A stretch of DNA of 64,000 nucleotides from Chlorobiaceae bacterium (GTDB lineage: Bacteria > Bacteroidota > Chlorobiia > Chlorobiales > Chlorobiaceae): NCBI GenBank assembly GCA_013334865.1, contig JAAXWS010000002.1:147543-211542 (forward strand), in the 5' to 3' direction. The notes beneath the pieces were generated by a model, which saw nothing but the letters and a program-made list of their open reading frames with translations, had not been told where the DNA came from and did no database searches. This document shows, piece after piece, positions 17,657-31,124 of the stretch (its first letter is position 1; the number at the start of each line of letters is the position of its first letter). The position numbers and the translations under genes were made by a program.

Positions 17657-19423
17657 TCAGGCGTTCGGTTGAGACAGCTCAAGCAATTGGGCTATGCCGA
17701 CCGGTTCCTGCTTCAGTAGCGGAACGATGGCATATCGTCTGGCGTACCGGTTGGTTATGACATCGATCTCCCGAAGTTCATTCAGTGCACGCAGCTGCAA
17801 CAAGGGCGAGTTCGGTGTACTCGATGCTACGCAGTTATTGACTACCCACGCCCAGGGCTCGATGCCGGCACGGCGCAGTTCCTCCTGAAGGCCAGCTGCT
17901 TCCAGGACAGGCGTCGGTTCGGCAAGGGTAGCGATCAGCACCCTGGTCTTCCGGGGATCCTGCAACCGCATCATCGGCGTGATGGCCGTCATGCCTGAAG
18001 CTCCTGCCTGACGTGTGACTTCGCGGTGGTAGGCACCTGTCGCGTCAAGCAGCAGCAGCGTGTGTCCTGTCGGGGCCGTATCCATGACGACAAACTTTTC
18101 GTCTGCCTCGCCGATGATTTTCGAGAAGGCCTGGAAAACGGCGATCTCCTCGGTGCATGGCGAGCGCAGATCCTCTTCCAGAAGTGCCAGCCCTTCGGCG
18201 TCAAGATCGGCGCCATGGGTTTCAATCACCTGCCGGCGGTAGTGATCGGTCTGTTCCCGCGGATCGATCCTGCTCACCATGAGATGGTCCATCGTGCCCT
18301 CAAGGGTTTCGGCAAGGTGCGCCGCCGGGTCGGAAGTGGAGAGGTGGACCGGAAGGCCGCGACGGGCAAGTTCGACTGCAACAGCGGCCGCTAGCGTGGT
18401 TTTTCCGACTCCGCCCTTGCCCATGAACATGAGGAGTCGATGGCCCTCGGCGGCAAGATCATCGACCAGCGAGGAGAGGCTTGGCGCTTGCTTTGCCGCT
18501 GGAGACTCCGTGCTGGTGGCCACAGTCATATCAACAACGTCATTCAGCAAATGGCGAAGTGCGTCGAGACCGACAAGATTGAACGGCTTGAGTGCAACCA
18601 GATCGCGAGGCAACGACTGCAGTGAATCCGGAATTGCAGCCAATGCCGCCTGCTCGCGCTCGAAAATAGCTGCCGCCAGTTCGTCCTTTCCGGCTTCAGC
18701 CGAAGGCAGCAGGCCATTGATGACAAGGCATTGCTGACAGAGGCCCACCGCAGCGAGTTCGTCATGGGTGCGCCCCACCTCCCGCAGCGTTGCCTGCTGG
18801 GCACGTGCCACCAGGACTAGGCGGGTCCGCTGCGGGTCTGCGAGGGCCTCGACGGCAGCCTTGTATTGTTCTCGCTGCTTTTCCAGTCCGGCGAGCGGTC
18901 CGAGGCATGAAGCATCACCCTTGGAGGTTTCGAAAAAACCGCTCCAGGCACCCGGTAGCTGCAAAAGGCGGATGGTATGCCCCGTGGGCGCCGTGTCGAA
19001 AACGATATGGTCGTAAAGGGCGGTCAATTCCCTGTCGGTCAGAAGTGACGTGAACTCGTCGAAGGCCGCAATTTCGGTGGTGCAGGCTCCGGAAAGCTGC
19101 TCCTCGATGCCTTTGACCACGGCATCCGGCAACACCCCCCGGACTGGACCGACAATCCGGTCACGGTAGGCCCTGGCCGCATCCTGAGGATCGATCTCGA
19201 GCGCAAAGAGGTTCGGCGACGCTGCCGTCATGGGGGTAATACGGTTGCCGATCGGCACACCGAACACCTGCCCTACGTTCGAGGCGGGGTCTGTGCTGAC
19301 CAGAAGCACGCGCAATCCCTGTTCCGACAGCTGCAGGGCCGTTGCGCAGGCAATGGAGGTCTTGCCCACGCCGCCCTTTCCGGTGAAGAAGATGTGGCGT
19401 GGGGGATGATGAAGGAACTTCAT
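17657..19423 (-). CDS. arsA: arsenical pump-driving ATPase ArsA (tandem A1/A2)
   Basis: Two P-loops, HIFFTGKGGVGKTSIACATA and LLMFMGKGGVGKTTLAAAVA; two DTAPTGHT motifs. Confidence 0.95.
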   Translation of the reverse strand: MKFLHHPPRHIFFTGKGGVGKTSIACATALQLSEQGLRVLLVSTDPASNVGQVFGVPIGNRITPMTAASPNLFALEIDPQDAARAYRDRIVGPVRGVLPDAVVKGIEEQLSGACTTEIAAFDEFTSLLTDRELTALYDHIVFDTAPTGHTIRLLQLPGAWSGFFETSKGDASCLGPLAGLEKQREQYKAAVEALADPQRTRLVLVARAQQATLREVGRTHDELAAVGLCQQCLVINGLLPSAEAGKDELAAAIFEREQAALAAIPDSLQSLPRDLVALKPFNLVGLDALRHLLNDVVDMTVATSTESPAAKQAPSLSSLVDDLAAEGHRLLMFMGKGGVGKTTLAAAVAVELARRGLPVHLSTSDPAAHLAETLEGTMDHLMVSRIDPREQTDHYRRQVIETHGADLDAEGLALLEEDLRSPCTEEIAVFQAFSKIIGEADEKFVVMDTAPTGHTLLLLDATGAYHREVTRQAGASGMTAITPMMRLQDPRKTRVLIATLAEPTPVLEAAGLQEELRRAGIEPWAWVVNNCVASSTPNSPLLQLRALNELREIDVITNRYARRYAIVPLLKQEPVGIAQLLELSQPNA

Positions 19424-19437
19424 TATCTCAATCCCGT

Positions 19438-19794
19438 TCAGCAGCAGTTCTTGCCCGAACAACAGCTCGTCGGTTTCGGAGCCGACGTCAGGGGGATGCC
19501 GGACCAGCGGGCCAGGTCAGCACGGGATGGGTAAACTCCGGACATGGCGATGTCCCCGCCGACGATGCTCAAGGGAAGGGCTTCTTGTCCTGCACGCTCA
19601 AGAAACTCCTTGACGATGGCATTTTCGGCAAAGGCTATCGGCTGCTGAGCAAGGTTGACGCGATCCACAACGACGCCATGCTGCCTGGCCCATTTCACAT
19701 CAGCCGTGAAGGTTACCAGGGTCTGGTCGACCTCTGTGCCACACACGCCGGTGCTGCAGCACAGGGCCTGTTCAAATACCTGTATGGTTTTCAT
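19438..19794 (-). CDS. arsD: arsenic metallochaperone/regulator ArsD
   Basis: QVFEQALCCSTGVCGTEVDQ, FTADVKWARQHGV, SCCSGKNCC. Confidence 0.93.
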   Translation of the reverse strand: MKTIQVFEQALCCSTGVCGTEVDQTLVTFTADVKWARQHGVVVDRVNLAQQPIAFAENAIVKEFLERAGQEALPLSIVGGDIAMSGVYPSRADLARWSGIPLTSAPKPTSCCSGKNCC

Positions 19795-19807
19795 GATGAC
19801 TTTCCGT

Positions 19808-20305
19808 TTAACTATTCAATGAAGCTGACGGCAGCAAGGTGCCGATACGGTCAAGTTCTGTCTTCAGGCGCTCCGGATCGTGTTTCAGCTCTTCCAGTGG
19901 AAGCGCCAGGAACGCTTCGATACGGGCACGAAGGATACTGTAGGCGGTCATGAACGCCGCTTCAATCTCTTCTTCGGTGCCGGTCGCATGTGCCGGGTCT
20001 TCGACGCCCCAGTGTGTCCGCAACACCGGGCCGAGGAATGCCGGGCAGGTTTCACCTGCGGCGTTCGAGCAGACGGTGATGACAATGTCCGGAGTGACCG
20101 GGAGGTTATCCCATGACTTGCTGTGGTAACCGGCGGTCGGAATCCCTTCACGCCCCAGGAGGTCGAGCGAGCGGGGATGGACGTATCCGGCCGGCTTGCT
20201 GCCTGCGCTCATCGCCCGCCACCCCGCAGGGGCAAGATGGTTGAAGGTGGCCTCACCGATTATCGAACGGCAGGAGTTGCCGGTGCAGAGGAAAAGGATG
20301 TTCAT
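19808..20305 (-). CDS. arsC: arsenate reductase, low-MW phosphatase family
   Basis: MNILFLCTGNSCRSIIGEATFNHLAP; P-loop CTGNSCRS. Confidence 0.93.
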   Translation of the reverse strand: MNILFLCTGNSCRSIIGEATFNHLAPAGWRAMSAGSKPAGYVHPRSLDLLGREGIPTAGYHSKSWDNLPVTPDIVITVCSNAAGETCPAFLGPVLRTHWGVEDPAHATGTEEEIEAAFMTAYSILRARIEAFLALPLEELKHDPERLKTELDRIGTLLPSASLNS

Positions 20306-20371
20306 ACAGCGCTATTCTTGGTTATGATCAGGGATTTTTCTGGGCGGTTTACGCCATTTTCGACAACCATC

Positions 20372-20731
20372 TCAACTGATTCCCGATGGGGAGTCGGAAC
20401 ACTGCGGGCAGATGGCTGCCGCACTGAAGTCTCCGCACGTTTCGGGTTTCCCGCCGCAGCACTCGTCGGTCAGGTAGGCGATCAGGTCGAGCATCAGCGG
20501 CAGGTTGGCCCGGTAACGCTGGAAACGCCCCTCCTGCTCGACATTGATCAGGCCTGCGTGCGTCAGCGCTTTCAGGTGAAACGAGAGATTCGTCGGCGGC
20601 ACCTCAAGCGTTGACGCAATTTCACCCGCGACCATGCCGTTAGTGCCCTTCCTGATGAGCAGACGATAGACCTCAAGGCGCACTGGCGATGCAAGCGATT
20701 CAAAAATCGTTATGGCTGAATTCTTGTTCAT
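20372..20731 (-). CDS. arsR: ArsR-family repressor
   Basis: FESLASPVRLEVYRLLIRKGTNGMVAGEIASTLEVPPTNLSFHLKALTHAGLI, C-terminal cysteines. Confidence 0.92.
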   Translation of the reverse strand: MNKNSAITIFESLASPVRLEVYRLLIRKGTNGMVAGEIASTLEVPPTNLSFHLKALTHAGLINVEQEGRFQRYRANLPLMLDLIAYLTDECCGGKPETCGDFSAAAICPQCSDSPSGIS

Positions 20732-20741
20732 GCCTGATAAT

Positions 20742-20760
20742 ACAATAATTGTAGAACAAT
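20742..20760. promoter_or_regulatory. putative ArsR operator, overlapping inverted repeats
   Basis: ACAAT-A-ATTGT overlapping ATTGT-AGA-ACAAT just upstream of the arsR start. Confidence 0.5.
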
Positions 20761-20835
20761 TGAAATAACATCAAAAAAAAACATGCGGGCTATCGTGTTC
20801 AAGGGCCAGCAGGCCGGAACAATATCTTTTTTTGA

Positions 20836-21270
20836 CTATTGGTACTTTTCAAAGGGTTCACGTGGATCCTGGTTACCATCCGATAGACCCTCTTCCGATT
20901 TTGAGGTCATGTAAGCGATTGCATCAGTTATTTCATCGTCACTCAGGCTCGGGTTTCCTCCCCGTGGCGGCATCGTGCCCTTTTCGCCTTCCAATCCCTG
21001 AACCGCATGTAATAAAAGAACGGCTTTCCCTGATACAATACGGGACTGCCATGCACGGCTATCTCCAGGTTTGGGAGCGCCGCCAACACTTCCATCATGA
21101 CAGGCAGAACAATTTGCATCATAAACTTTCTGGCCTGCCAGTAGTTTGGCGTCCAATGGACTCATCTTCCTTGAATCTGTCAGCTTGATGTTCTCCTGGG
21201 GTTGTCCGGAGCCACATGCACCAAGAAGGAACATGCCCGAAATCATTATCAATGAAATTCCTGGTTTCAT
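20836..21270 (-). CDS. monohaem c-type cytochrome lipoprotein
   Basis: Lipobox LLGACGS; CSACH haem site; distal GTMPPRGG. Confidence 0.88.
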   Translation of the reverse strand: MKPGISLIMISGMFLLGACGSGQPQENIKLTDSRKMSPLDAKLLAGQKVYDANCSACHDGSVGGAPKPGDSRAWQSRIVSGKAVLLLHAVQGLEGEKGTMPPRGGNPSLSDDEITDAIAYMTSKSEEGLSDGNQDPREPFEKYQ

Positions 21271-21339
21271 ATATATCCTGATTTTCAGCTGTCATGGGTT
21301 CCGATCTTTTCTGCATGACGCAAGCAGGCCATCATGCCC

Positions 21340-22044
21340 TCACTGCCGGATTTTCCCGCCACGGTATAAAAACAGCGACACCCGGTCATTCTTCCTGATG
21401 GCCTCCTTGACCGACTCGACATTCTTTTCACATCGCAGCAGCGTTTTCCACGAACGGAGATGCTTCTCTTCATGGAAATCGGAATTGGCGATGTAATTGA
21501 ATTTTTTCAGGCCGACAACGTTGAACAGGTCGTCGCGATTGGCCACCTCCCATGCGTCGAACATCTGGGCAAAGCGTTCATGGTTCTCCCAAAGGAATTC
21601 GGACGGCGAATCTCCCGAGTGGTTCCGCACGTATGGATGGCAGGCGACCGACACCGCCCCCTGGCGCCGTATCTCAACGAGTATCTCTTCGACTCCGAGG
21701 TCGGGACTGATGTACTCCTTGACATCGAGGGCAAGAATATGATACCGGGAGGTATTGTTCGTCAGTTCGATTCCCGGCAACACGAGCATTCCCCAATTTT
21801 CCCAGGCCGTTCTGGCCGCCTGCCAGAGTTCACTGCGATAGTCGACGAAGCGCTCTGCAGGCATGCATCCCGACTTCCGTCCAGACCCCGTGTACTGAAT
21901 TTCAGACGCGGTATCGAGGAGGTGATCGGTTATGGCAATCACATCAAACCCGGCTTGGCCATACATCCCGACGATCTCATTGATGGTCAGACGACCATCG
22001 CTCCATGTCGAGTGGATATGAAAATCACAGCAAAGCCATTCCAT
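21340..22044 (-). CDS. PHP-domain phosphoesterase
   Basis: MEWLCCDFHIHSTWSDGRLTINEIVGMYGQAGFDVIAITDH. Confidence 0.88.
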   Translation of the reverse strand: MEWLCCDFHIHSTWSDGRLTINEIVGMYGQAGFDVIAITDHLLDTASEIQYTGSGRKSGCMPAERFVDYRSELWQAARTAWENWGMLVLPGIELTNNTSRYHILALDVKEYISPDLGVEEILVEIRRQGAVSVACHPYVRNHSGDSPSEFLWENHERFAQMFDAWEVANRDDLFNVVGLKKFNYIANSDFHEEKHLRSWKTLLRCEKNVESVKEAIRKNDRVSLFLYRGGKIRQ

Positions 22045-22187
22045 AAGCAACCTCCATGGATTCAACGGAAACATCGGGAAGCGTGTGCAATCTGTTCGAA
22101 CACAAGGTATGACAATCCGGTATATCGGTTTGTCAAAACTACGTTAACTGTTGTGAAATAGTGGGGAGGGGAAGGAATCGTGGAAAT

Positions 22188-23309
22188 TCACGCCAGGAGC
22201 CTGATTCGGGAGAAGACGTAGTCGAGATGGTCCTCGTTCAGTACGATCCTGAAGTAGCCGGTATCTCCGAGCGGCTCCGGCGCGGAGGTCCGGTCGCTCA
22301 CGAAGCGTCGGCCCTGCTTTCCCTTGAACCAGTACACCAGCCTGATCCGTTCGCCGTCGATTTCGAGGGCGGTCACGCCGCGCTTGCCGATGGCGCAGCC
22401 CGAATTGAACAGGCTCGGGATGGCGATGTTGTTGTAGCGCCCGCTGCGGAGGCCGATCTTCTTGCCCTCGGTAAAGCAGGCATCGAGCATCGTCTTCAGT
22501 TCACCGATCTGCTCGTGGATGAGCCGGCGTTCTTCGGGGACGGCTGCCGGGTAGGCCCGGCAGAGCTCCTCGATCCTGTAGTTCAGGTGGTCGACCTTCG
22601 AGAGCGACTCGAACAGCGGTCGATGGGTGTGCCCGATGATCGACACGATCTTTGCCTGGTTGGAAAAATCGTAGATCGACTTCTCGATGGCGAAACGTCG
22701 CCGGCTGTTGTAGGCGGTGGAGAAGTTCCTGATGCCCATGGGCTTAGCGACATAGCGGAGGAAGAGCACCACCGCGCGGCTGACGACAGGATAGGTCTCC
22801 CAGAGCAGGATTGAGGCCTGGTGGCCGTGGAACAGCAGCATCGACTCATCTCCCCAGGCGAACCTGATCGATTCCAGGAGGTGCTTCGACAGCCGGTAGT
22901 TCCGCTCTTCGAACAGGTCTGCGTCGTGGTTACCGCAGGTCTTCCAGAGGAAGCCGTTCTTTTCGAACTGCAGGAACAGGTCGTAGATCTCGCGCCACTG
23001 ATCCTGGATGCTCTCGACGGAAAACTTGAACAGTTCCTCGACGTCCCCGTTGAGCACGAGGCTGTACTTTTCGGGAAGGTAGTAGTCATGCAGCATCGAC
23101 CGGACCAGGAGGGCGTTGCGCTTGAACTCGTCTCGCCGCCCGCCGTTTCCCATGTGCAGGTCGCTGATGATCAGGACCTTCGTGTCGGAACCGAGCGTTA
23201 TGGTTTTTGCCTTCTCGAGCAGCCGTTCGAGATGCGGATGTTTCTTCTGATGCAGACGCATGTGCACGATCGCGTTCTTCATGACGGGATTTCTCCCGAC
23301 GGGGCTCAC
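22188..23309 (-). CDS. calcineurin-like metallophosphoesterase (paralog of 2454..3593)
   Basis: VLIISDLHMGNGGRRDEF, LVLNGDVEELFKFS, CGNHDADLFEE, SIIGHTHRPLFESLSKVDHLNYRIEELCR. Confidence 0.87.
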   Translation of the reverse strand: MSPVGRNPVMKNAIVHMRLHQKKHPHLERLLEKAKTITLGSDTKVLIISDLHMGNGGRRDEFKRNALLVRSMLHDYYLPEKYSLVLNGDVEELFKFSVESIQDQWREIYDLFLQFEKNGFLWKTCGNHDADLFEERNYRLSKHLLESIRFAWGDESMLLFHGHQASILLWETYPVVSRAVVLFLRYVAKPMGIRNFSTAYNSRRRFAIEKSIYDFSNQAKIVSIIGHTHRPLFESLSKVDHLNYRIEELCRAYPAAVPEERRLIHEQIGELKTMLDACFTEGKKIGLRSGRYNNIAIPSLFNSGCAIGKRGVTALEIDGERIRLVYWFKGKQGRRFVSDRTSAPEPLGDTGYFRIVLNEDHLDYVFSRIRLLA

Positions 23310-23371
23310 GGTATTTTACTACGAACAAGGACTGACGGCTAGAGGTTCGGCACGTCCGGCAAGCCCGGACG

Positions 23372-24175
23372 ATGGTCGGGCCGCGGATTGAACATTACGC
23401 AAAAAAAAGCTTTCTTGTGTTGTATTTTCATACAGATAACGTCACGAAAACACTCCTGACAGTGATCGCTCCCGAACGATTCCACAAGATCCGCAGGCTC
23501 CTCGAGCAGCGGCAGCCCGACCTGACGCTCGTCATGGACAACGTGAACAAGCCGCACAACCTTGCGGCCATCATCAGGAGCTGCGATGCGGTCGGGATCC
23601 CCGAAGTGCATGCGGTCTCCTACCGTTCGTCGATCAGGACCAAGCAGCACACCGCCGCCGGCGCAAGCAGGTGGTTAAGGGTCGGCCTTGATGAGTCCGT
23701 CGAACATATCGGCGGCCAGCTCCGGAGTCGGGGCATGCAGCTCCTGGTCGCCACCTATCGGTCCGATTCGGTCGATTTCAGGTCGGTCGACTACACCCGC
23801 CCGACGGCCATCATCGTCGGCGAGGAGCTCAAGGGGCCGTCAGAGGCCGCCCTGGCGCTTGCGGACAGGTGCATCTACATTCCCATGCAGGGCATGGTCG
23901 AGTCCCTCAACGTTTCCGTCGCCGCCGCCCTTATCCTTTTCGAGGCGCAGCGCCAGCGGCTTGCGGCAGGCATGTACGGCGTCAACCGCATCCAGCAGGA
24001 AACCTTCGACCGGCTGCTGTTCGAATACACCTATCCCCGCCTGAGCAGAATGTTACGGGAAAAGGGTTACACCTATCCCCCGCTCGACGAAAACGGTGCG
24101 TTCACACCCCCGCCGGGCCTGACCGTCACCGCGGCCATCGACGAACAGGACGAGCTGACGGCTGCGGCGACATGA
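23372..24175 (+). CDS. trmH: tRNA (guanosine-2'-O-)-methyltransferase, SPOUT family
   Basis: QPDLTLVMDNVNKPHNLAAIIRSCDAVGIPEVHAV, IIVGEELKGPSEAAL, CIYIPMQGMVESLNVSVAAALILFE. True start may be downstream. Confidence 0.88.
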   Translation: MVGPRIEHYAKKSFLVLYFHTDNVTKTLLTVIAPERFHKIRRLLEQRQPDLTLVMDNVNKPHNLAAIIRSCDAVGIPEVHAVSYRSSIRTKQHTAAGASRWLRVGLDESVEHIGGQLRSRGMQLLVATYRSDSVDFRSVDYTRPTAIIVGEELKGPSEAALALADRCIYIPMQGMVESLNVSVAAALILFEAQRQRLAAGMYGVNRIQQETFDRLLFEYTYPRLSRMLREKGYTYPPLDENGAFTPPPGLTVTAAIDEQDELTAAAT

Positions 24176-24192
24176 ACATAAAGGCAGGAACA

Positions 24193-24726
24193 ATGAAAAA
24201 ACTCACTCCGAAAGGGCTCCGCTGGTTGAAAGGATTCCACCTGCTCGCCGCATCCTGCTGGATCGGCGGTGCGTTCTCCCTGATCACCCTCTACTTCCTC
24301 AAATCGGGCGTTGCCGGCGGCGGCGAGCTCTACGGCATCAACCGGAGCATCCACCATGTCGACATGAACATCGTCGTCCTGCCCGGAGCCATCGGGAGCC
24401 TGCTCACCGGACTCGGCTACTCACTTTTCAGCAACTGGGGGTTTTTCAGGCACCGGTGGCTGACCGTCAAGTGGATTGCCACCGTTTCCGCAATCATCTT
24501 CGGGACCTTCTGGCTGGGCCCCTGGGAAACGGCCATGATGGAGATCTCGGGAAAACTCGGCATTGCCGCCCTGCATGATCCCACCTACCTCGACAGCCAG
24601 TTCCTGAACCTCGCCTTTGGCAGCCTGCAGGTCTCCGTGCTCGCACTTCTGCTCTTCATCTCGATTTTCAAACCGTGGAAAGCGAAACCGGCCGCTTTCG
24701 CCGTACAACAGGGTGATGCCTCATGA
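24193..24726 (+). CDS. multi-pass membrane protein (DUF2269-like)
   Basis: MKKLTPKGLRWLKGFHLLAASCWIGGAFSLITLYFLK... with four hydrophobic segments. Confidence 0.7.
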   Translation: MKKLTPKGLRWLKGFHLLAASCWIGGAFSLITLYFLKSGVAGGGELYGINRSIHHVDMNIVVLPGAIGSLLTGLGYSLFSNWGFFRHRWLTVKWIATVSAIIFGTFWLGPWETAMMEISGKLGIAALHDPTYLDSQFLNLAFGSLQVSVLALLLFISIFKPWKAKPAAFAVQQGDAS

Positions 24727-25130
24727 AACGTTCGGGCGCCAGCATCATCCTGACCAACAGCCGCCGCGAAGTGCTGCTCCTCCTCCGCGACGACATCCCG
24801 GAGATCCCCTATCCCAACATGTGGGACCTCCCCGGCGGCCATGTCGAACCGGACGAGACGCCGGAATCCTGCATCGTGCGCGAGATGCTCGAGGAGATCG
24901 AAACCGATGTGGCCGGATGCCGCCTCATCAGGGTCTACGACTTTCCCGACCGCTTTGAACACATCTTCCTCATGGAGTTCGAAGCCGACGCTGGCACCAT
25001 TCCCCTTCACGAAGGCCAGTGCCTCCGCTGGTTTGCCGCCCACGAACTCCCCGGCCTCCCCCTCGCCTACGGCTTCGACCTTGTCCTCAACGACTTCTTC
25101 TCCTCTGCCGGCGACATCCCCCGGCGGTAA
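24723..25130 (+). CDS. NUDIX hydrolase
   Basis: Nudix box GGHVEPDETPESCIVREMLEEIE. Confidence 0.9.
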   Translation: MKRSGASIILTNSRREVLLLLRDDIPEIPYPNMWDLPGGHVEPDETPESCIVREMLEEIETDVAGCRLIRVYDFPDRFEHIFLMEFEADAGTIPLHEGQCLRWFAAHELPGLPLAYGFDLVLNDFFSSAGDIPRR

Positions 25131-25259
25131 GGCAACCAAGTAAGAGCCGTATCTGTTGAGGTAGCACAGGGTCTTGAAGGTGCAGTATGCCCTTTACTGC
25201 CCATGGTGAGCTTTTACTGTACGGAGGCTTGATTTGCAACAACTCGCCAGGAGGATCAT

Positions 25260-25880
25260 ATGCCTCATGAAAATGAAACGGTTCGGATCGAGTCGTTCAG
25301 TGATGCGGTTTTCGCCATAGCGATCACGCTGCTGGTCATCGAGATCAAGGTTCCGGCCCGCGGGCAGGTTGACCAGGCAGGGTTATGGTGCGCCCTGCTT
25401 AATCTTTGGCCGAGCTATCTGGCATTTTTAACGAGCTTTGCAACAATCCTCGTCATATGGATCCAGCACCACTGGATTTTCGTGCTGGTCAACAGGTATG
25501 ATCATGCCCTGTTTTACCTGAACGGTTTGCTGCTTCTCTTCGTCACCTTCATCCCTTTTCCCACCGCATTGCTGGCCGAATACCTCCTGTACCGGGAAGC
25601 GACAGTGGCCGCCAACATTTATACGGGCATGTTCCTGGCCATTTCAGTTTCGTTCGATCTTCTCTGGCGGCATGTATCGAAATGCCTGTTGAAGAGAGAT
25701 GCGGTACTGCAAAAAAAAGAGGATGCCAAACTGATCACCAGGCACTACAGGTTTGCGCCGTTGCTCTATTTGGGGGCCTTCGGCGTGTCGTTCGTGTCGG
25801 AAACGCTCAGTGTCACTATGTGCCTCCTGCTGGCCTTCCTCTATGCCCTCAGGGGGTGGCCGTTCAAACAGCCGGTGTAG
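25260..25880 (+). CDS. TMEM175/DUF1211-family membrane protein
   Basis: RIESFSDAVFAIAITLLVIEIKVP signature. Confidence 0.88.
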   Translation: MPHENETVRIESFSDAVFAIAITLLVIEIKVPARGQVDQAGLWCALLNLWPSYLAFLTSFATILVIWIQHHWIFVLVNRYDHALFYLNGLLLLFVTFIPFPTALLAEYLLYREATVAANIYTGMFLAISVSFDLLWRHVSKCLLKRDAVLQKKEDAKLITRHYRFAPLLYLGAFGVSFVSETLSVTMCLLLAFLYALRGWPFKQPV

Positions 25881-25913
25881 TCTGTTGCCTGGAAAGTCGG
25901 GTGGTTGAAACGC

Positions 25914-25948
25914 AAACAGGGCGCCTTTGGACGCGCCCTGTTTCTTTG
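25914..25948. terminator. bidirectional intrinsic terminator
   Basis: AAACAGGGCGC-ctttggac-GCGCCCTGTTT between convergent genes. Confidence 0.85.
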
Positions 25949-25973
25949 CAGCTGTATCGGAGTATCCGGAGAT

Positions 25974-26909
25974 TCAGCGGATGCTCTCCAGGTAACGTTC
26001 GGCTTCGACAGCGGCCATGCATCCGGTGCCGACGGCGGTGACGGCCTGGCGGTAGACGAAGTCCTGCACGTCGCCGCAGGCGAAGACGCCTTTGACGCTG
26101 GTCTCGGTCGAATGGGCGTTGGTCCTGATGTAGCCGTAATCGTCCATGTCCAGCTGGCCCTTGAAAAGTGCGGCGTTCGGTTCGTGCCCGATGGCCATGA
26201 AGACCCCCTCACAGGCGTGCTCGGTGAGTTCGCCTGTCTTGACGTTCCTGAGCCTGATGCCGGTGACCTTCATGCCGTCGCCGAGGATCTCCTCGACCAC
26301 CTCGTTGAGCATGGTGGTTATCTTGGAGTTCTTCCTTGCCCTGAGGCTCATGATCTTCGACGCCCTGAACTCTTCGCGCCGGTGTACCAGCACGACCTCT
26401 GATGCGAACTTGGTGAGGTAGAGCGCCTCTTCCATGGCGGTGTCGCCGCCGCCGATCACGAAGACGCGGCAGTTCTTGAAGAAGAATCCGTCACAGGTCG
26501 CGCATGCGGACACGCCTCGGCCGCGGTAGATGGCCTCGGACTCGATGCCGAGCCACTTGGCGGTGGCGCCGGTGGCGATGATGAGGGTCCTGGCAAGGAT
26601 TTCACGGTTGTCGTCGAGCGTGATGCTGAAGGGGCTGCGTGAGACGTCCGCGTCGGTAACGCTGCCGTAGACGAAGTCGACGTTGAAGCGCTCGGCCTGC
26701 TGCCGCATGCGTGACATGAGCTCCGGCCCGGGGATGCCCTCGGGGAATCCGGGGAAGTTCTCGATGTCGGTGGTGATCATGAGCTGGCCTCCGGGCTGGT
26801 GCCCTTCGATGACCAGGGGCTTCAGGTTGGCCCGCCCGGTGTAGATGGCGGCGGTGTATCCGGCAGGGCCGGTGCCGATGATGACGACGTCCCGTATTTC
26901 TCTGTCCAT
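25974..26909 (-). CDS. trxB: thioredoxin-disulfide reductase
   Basis: VVIIGTGPAGYTAAIYTGRANLKPLVIEG, ACATCDGFFF, VFACGDVQD. Confidence 0.95.
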   Translation of the reverse strand: MDREIRDVVIIGTGPAGYTAAIYTGRANLKPLVIEGHQPGGQLMITTDIENFPGFPEGIPGPELMSRMRQQAERFNVDFVYGSVTDADVSRSPFSITLDDNREILARTLIIATGATAKWLGIESEAIYRGRGVSACATCDGFFFKNCRVFVIGGGDTAMEEALYLTKFASEVVLVHRREEFRASKIMSLRARKNSKITTMLNEVVEEILGDGMKVTGIRLRNVKTGELTEHACEGVFMAIGHEPNAALFKGQLDMDDYGYIRTNAHSTETSVKGVFACGDVQDFVYRQAVTAVGTGCMAAVEAERYLESIR

Positions 26910-26955
26910 GAGGTTGACTCCGGCAATAATTTTATGGGGATGGCCTGAAAAAGTG

Positions 26956-26977
26956 ATCCCGGCCGAACGGCCGGGAT
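26956..26977. terminator. hairpin between trxA and trxB
   Basis: ATCCCGGCCG-AA-CGGCCGGGAT. Confidence 0.65.
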
Positions 26978-26996
26978 TTGAAAAGGAGGTGAAGGA

Positions 26997-27326
26997 TCAG
27001 CCGATGTGCTCGTCGATCTTCTTGGCGATAGCGGTCTTCGGCAGGGCACCGACCATCTGGTCGACGACCTGGCCGTTCTTGATGACCAGCATGGTCGGGA
27101 TGCTGCGGATGCCGTACTTGGCGGCGGTGCCGGGATTCTCGTCGACGTTGACCTTGGCAACGATGGCCTTGCCTTCGTAGTCGCCGGCAAGCTCGTCGAT
27201 GACCGGGCCGAGCATCATGCAGGGGCCGCACCATGCAGCCCAGAAGTCAACCAGCGCCACCTTGTCGGCCTCGAGGATCGCGCTCTGGAAGTTCTGGTCG
27301 GTGGCCGTGAAATATTTTCCGCTCAT
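26997..27326 (-). CDS. trxA: thioredoxin
   Basis: VDFWAAWCGPCMMLGPVIDELA. Confidence 0.96.
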   Translation of the reverse strand: MSGKYFTATDQNFQSAILEADKVALVDFWAAWCGPCMMLGPVIDELAGDYEGKAIVAKVNVDENPGTAAKYGIRSIPTMLVIKNGQVVDQMVGALPKTAIAKKIDEHIG

Positions 27327-27419
27327 GGTAATGGAATAAAGGTTGAAAAGAGAGGACAACAACAGTCCATGCAAATATAATTGACAGGAGATTAATGAAC
27401 CATAAAAATCGGTTCTTTA

Positions 27420-30980
<3,561 letters not shown>

Positions 30981-31049
30981 GCTGCTATCGGTAACGACGA
31001 GGGTTTAAGATAGCTTCATTATAAGCTTTCGGACGGTTCTTCCAAGCCA

Positions 31050-31115
31050 ACTCTGGGGTCAGGTCTTGCATTTTGACATTCGGGATCCGAAAAAGCCAAG
31101 ATTGGGGTCAGGGTT
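31050..31115. repeat. REP-like repeated motif TGGGGTCAGG(T/G)
   Basis: ctctggggtcaggtcttgcattttgacat followed by agattggggtcagggttg between GT4 and dnaE. Confidence 0.4.
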
Positions 31116-31124
31116 GCTCGCCTT

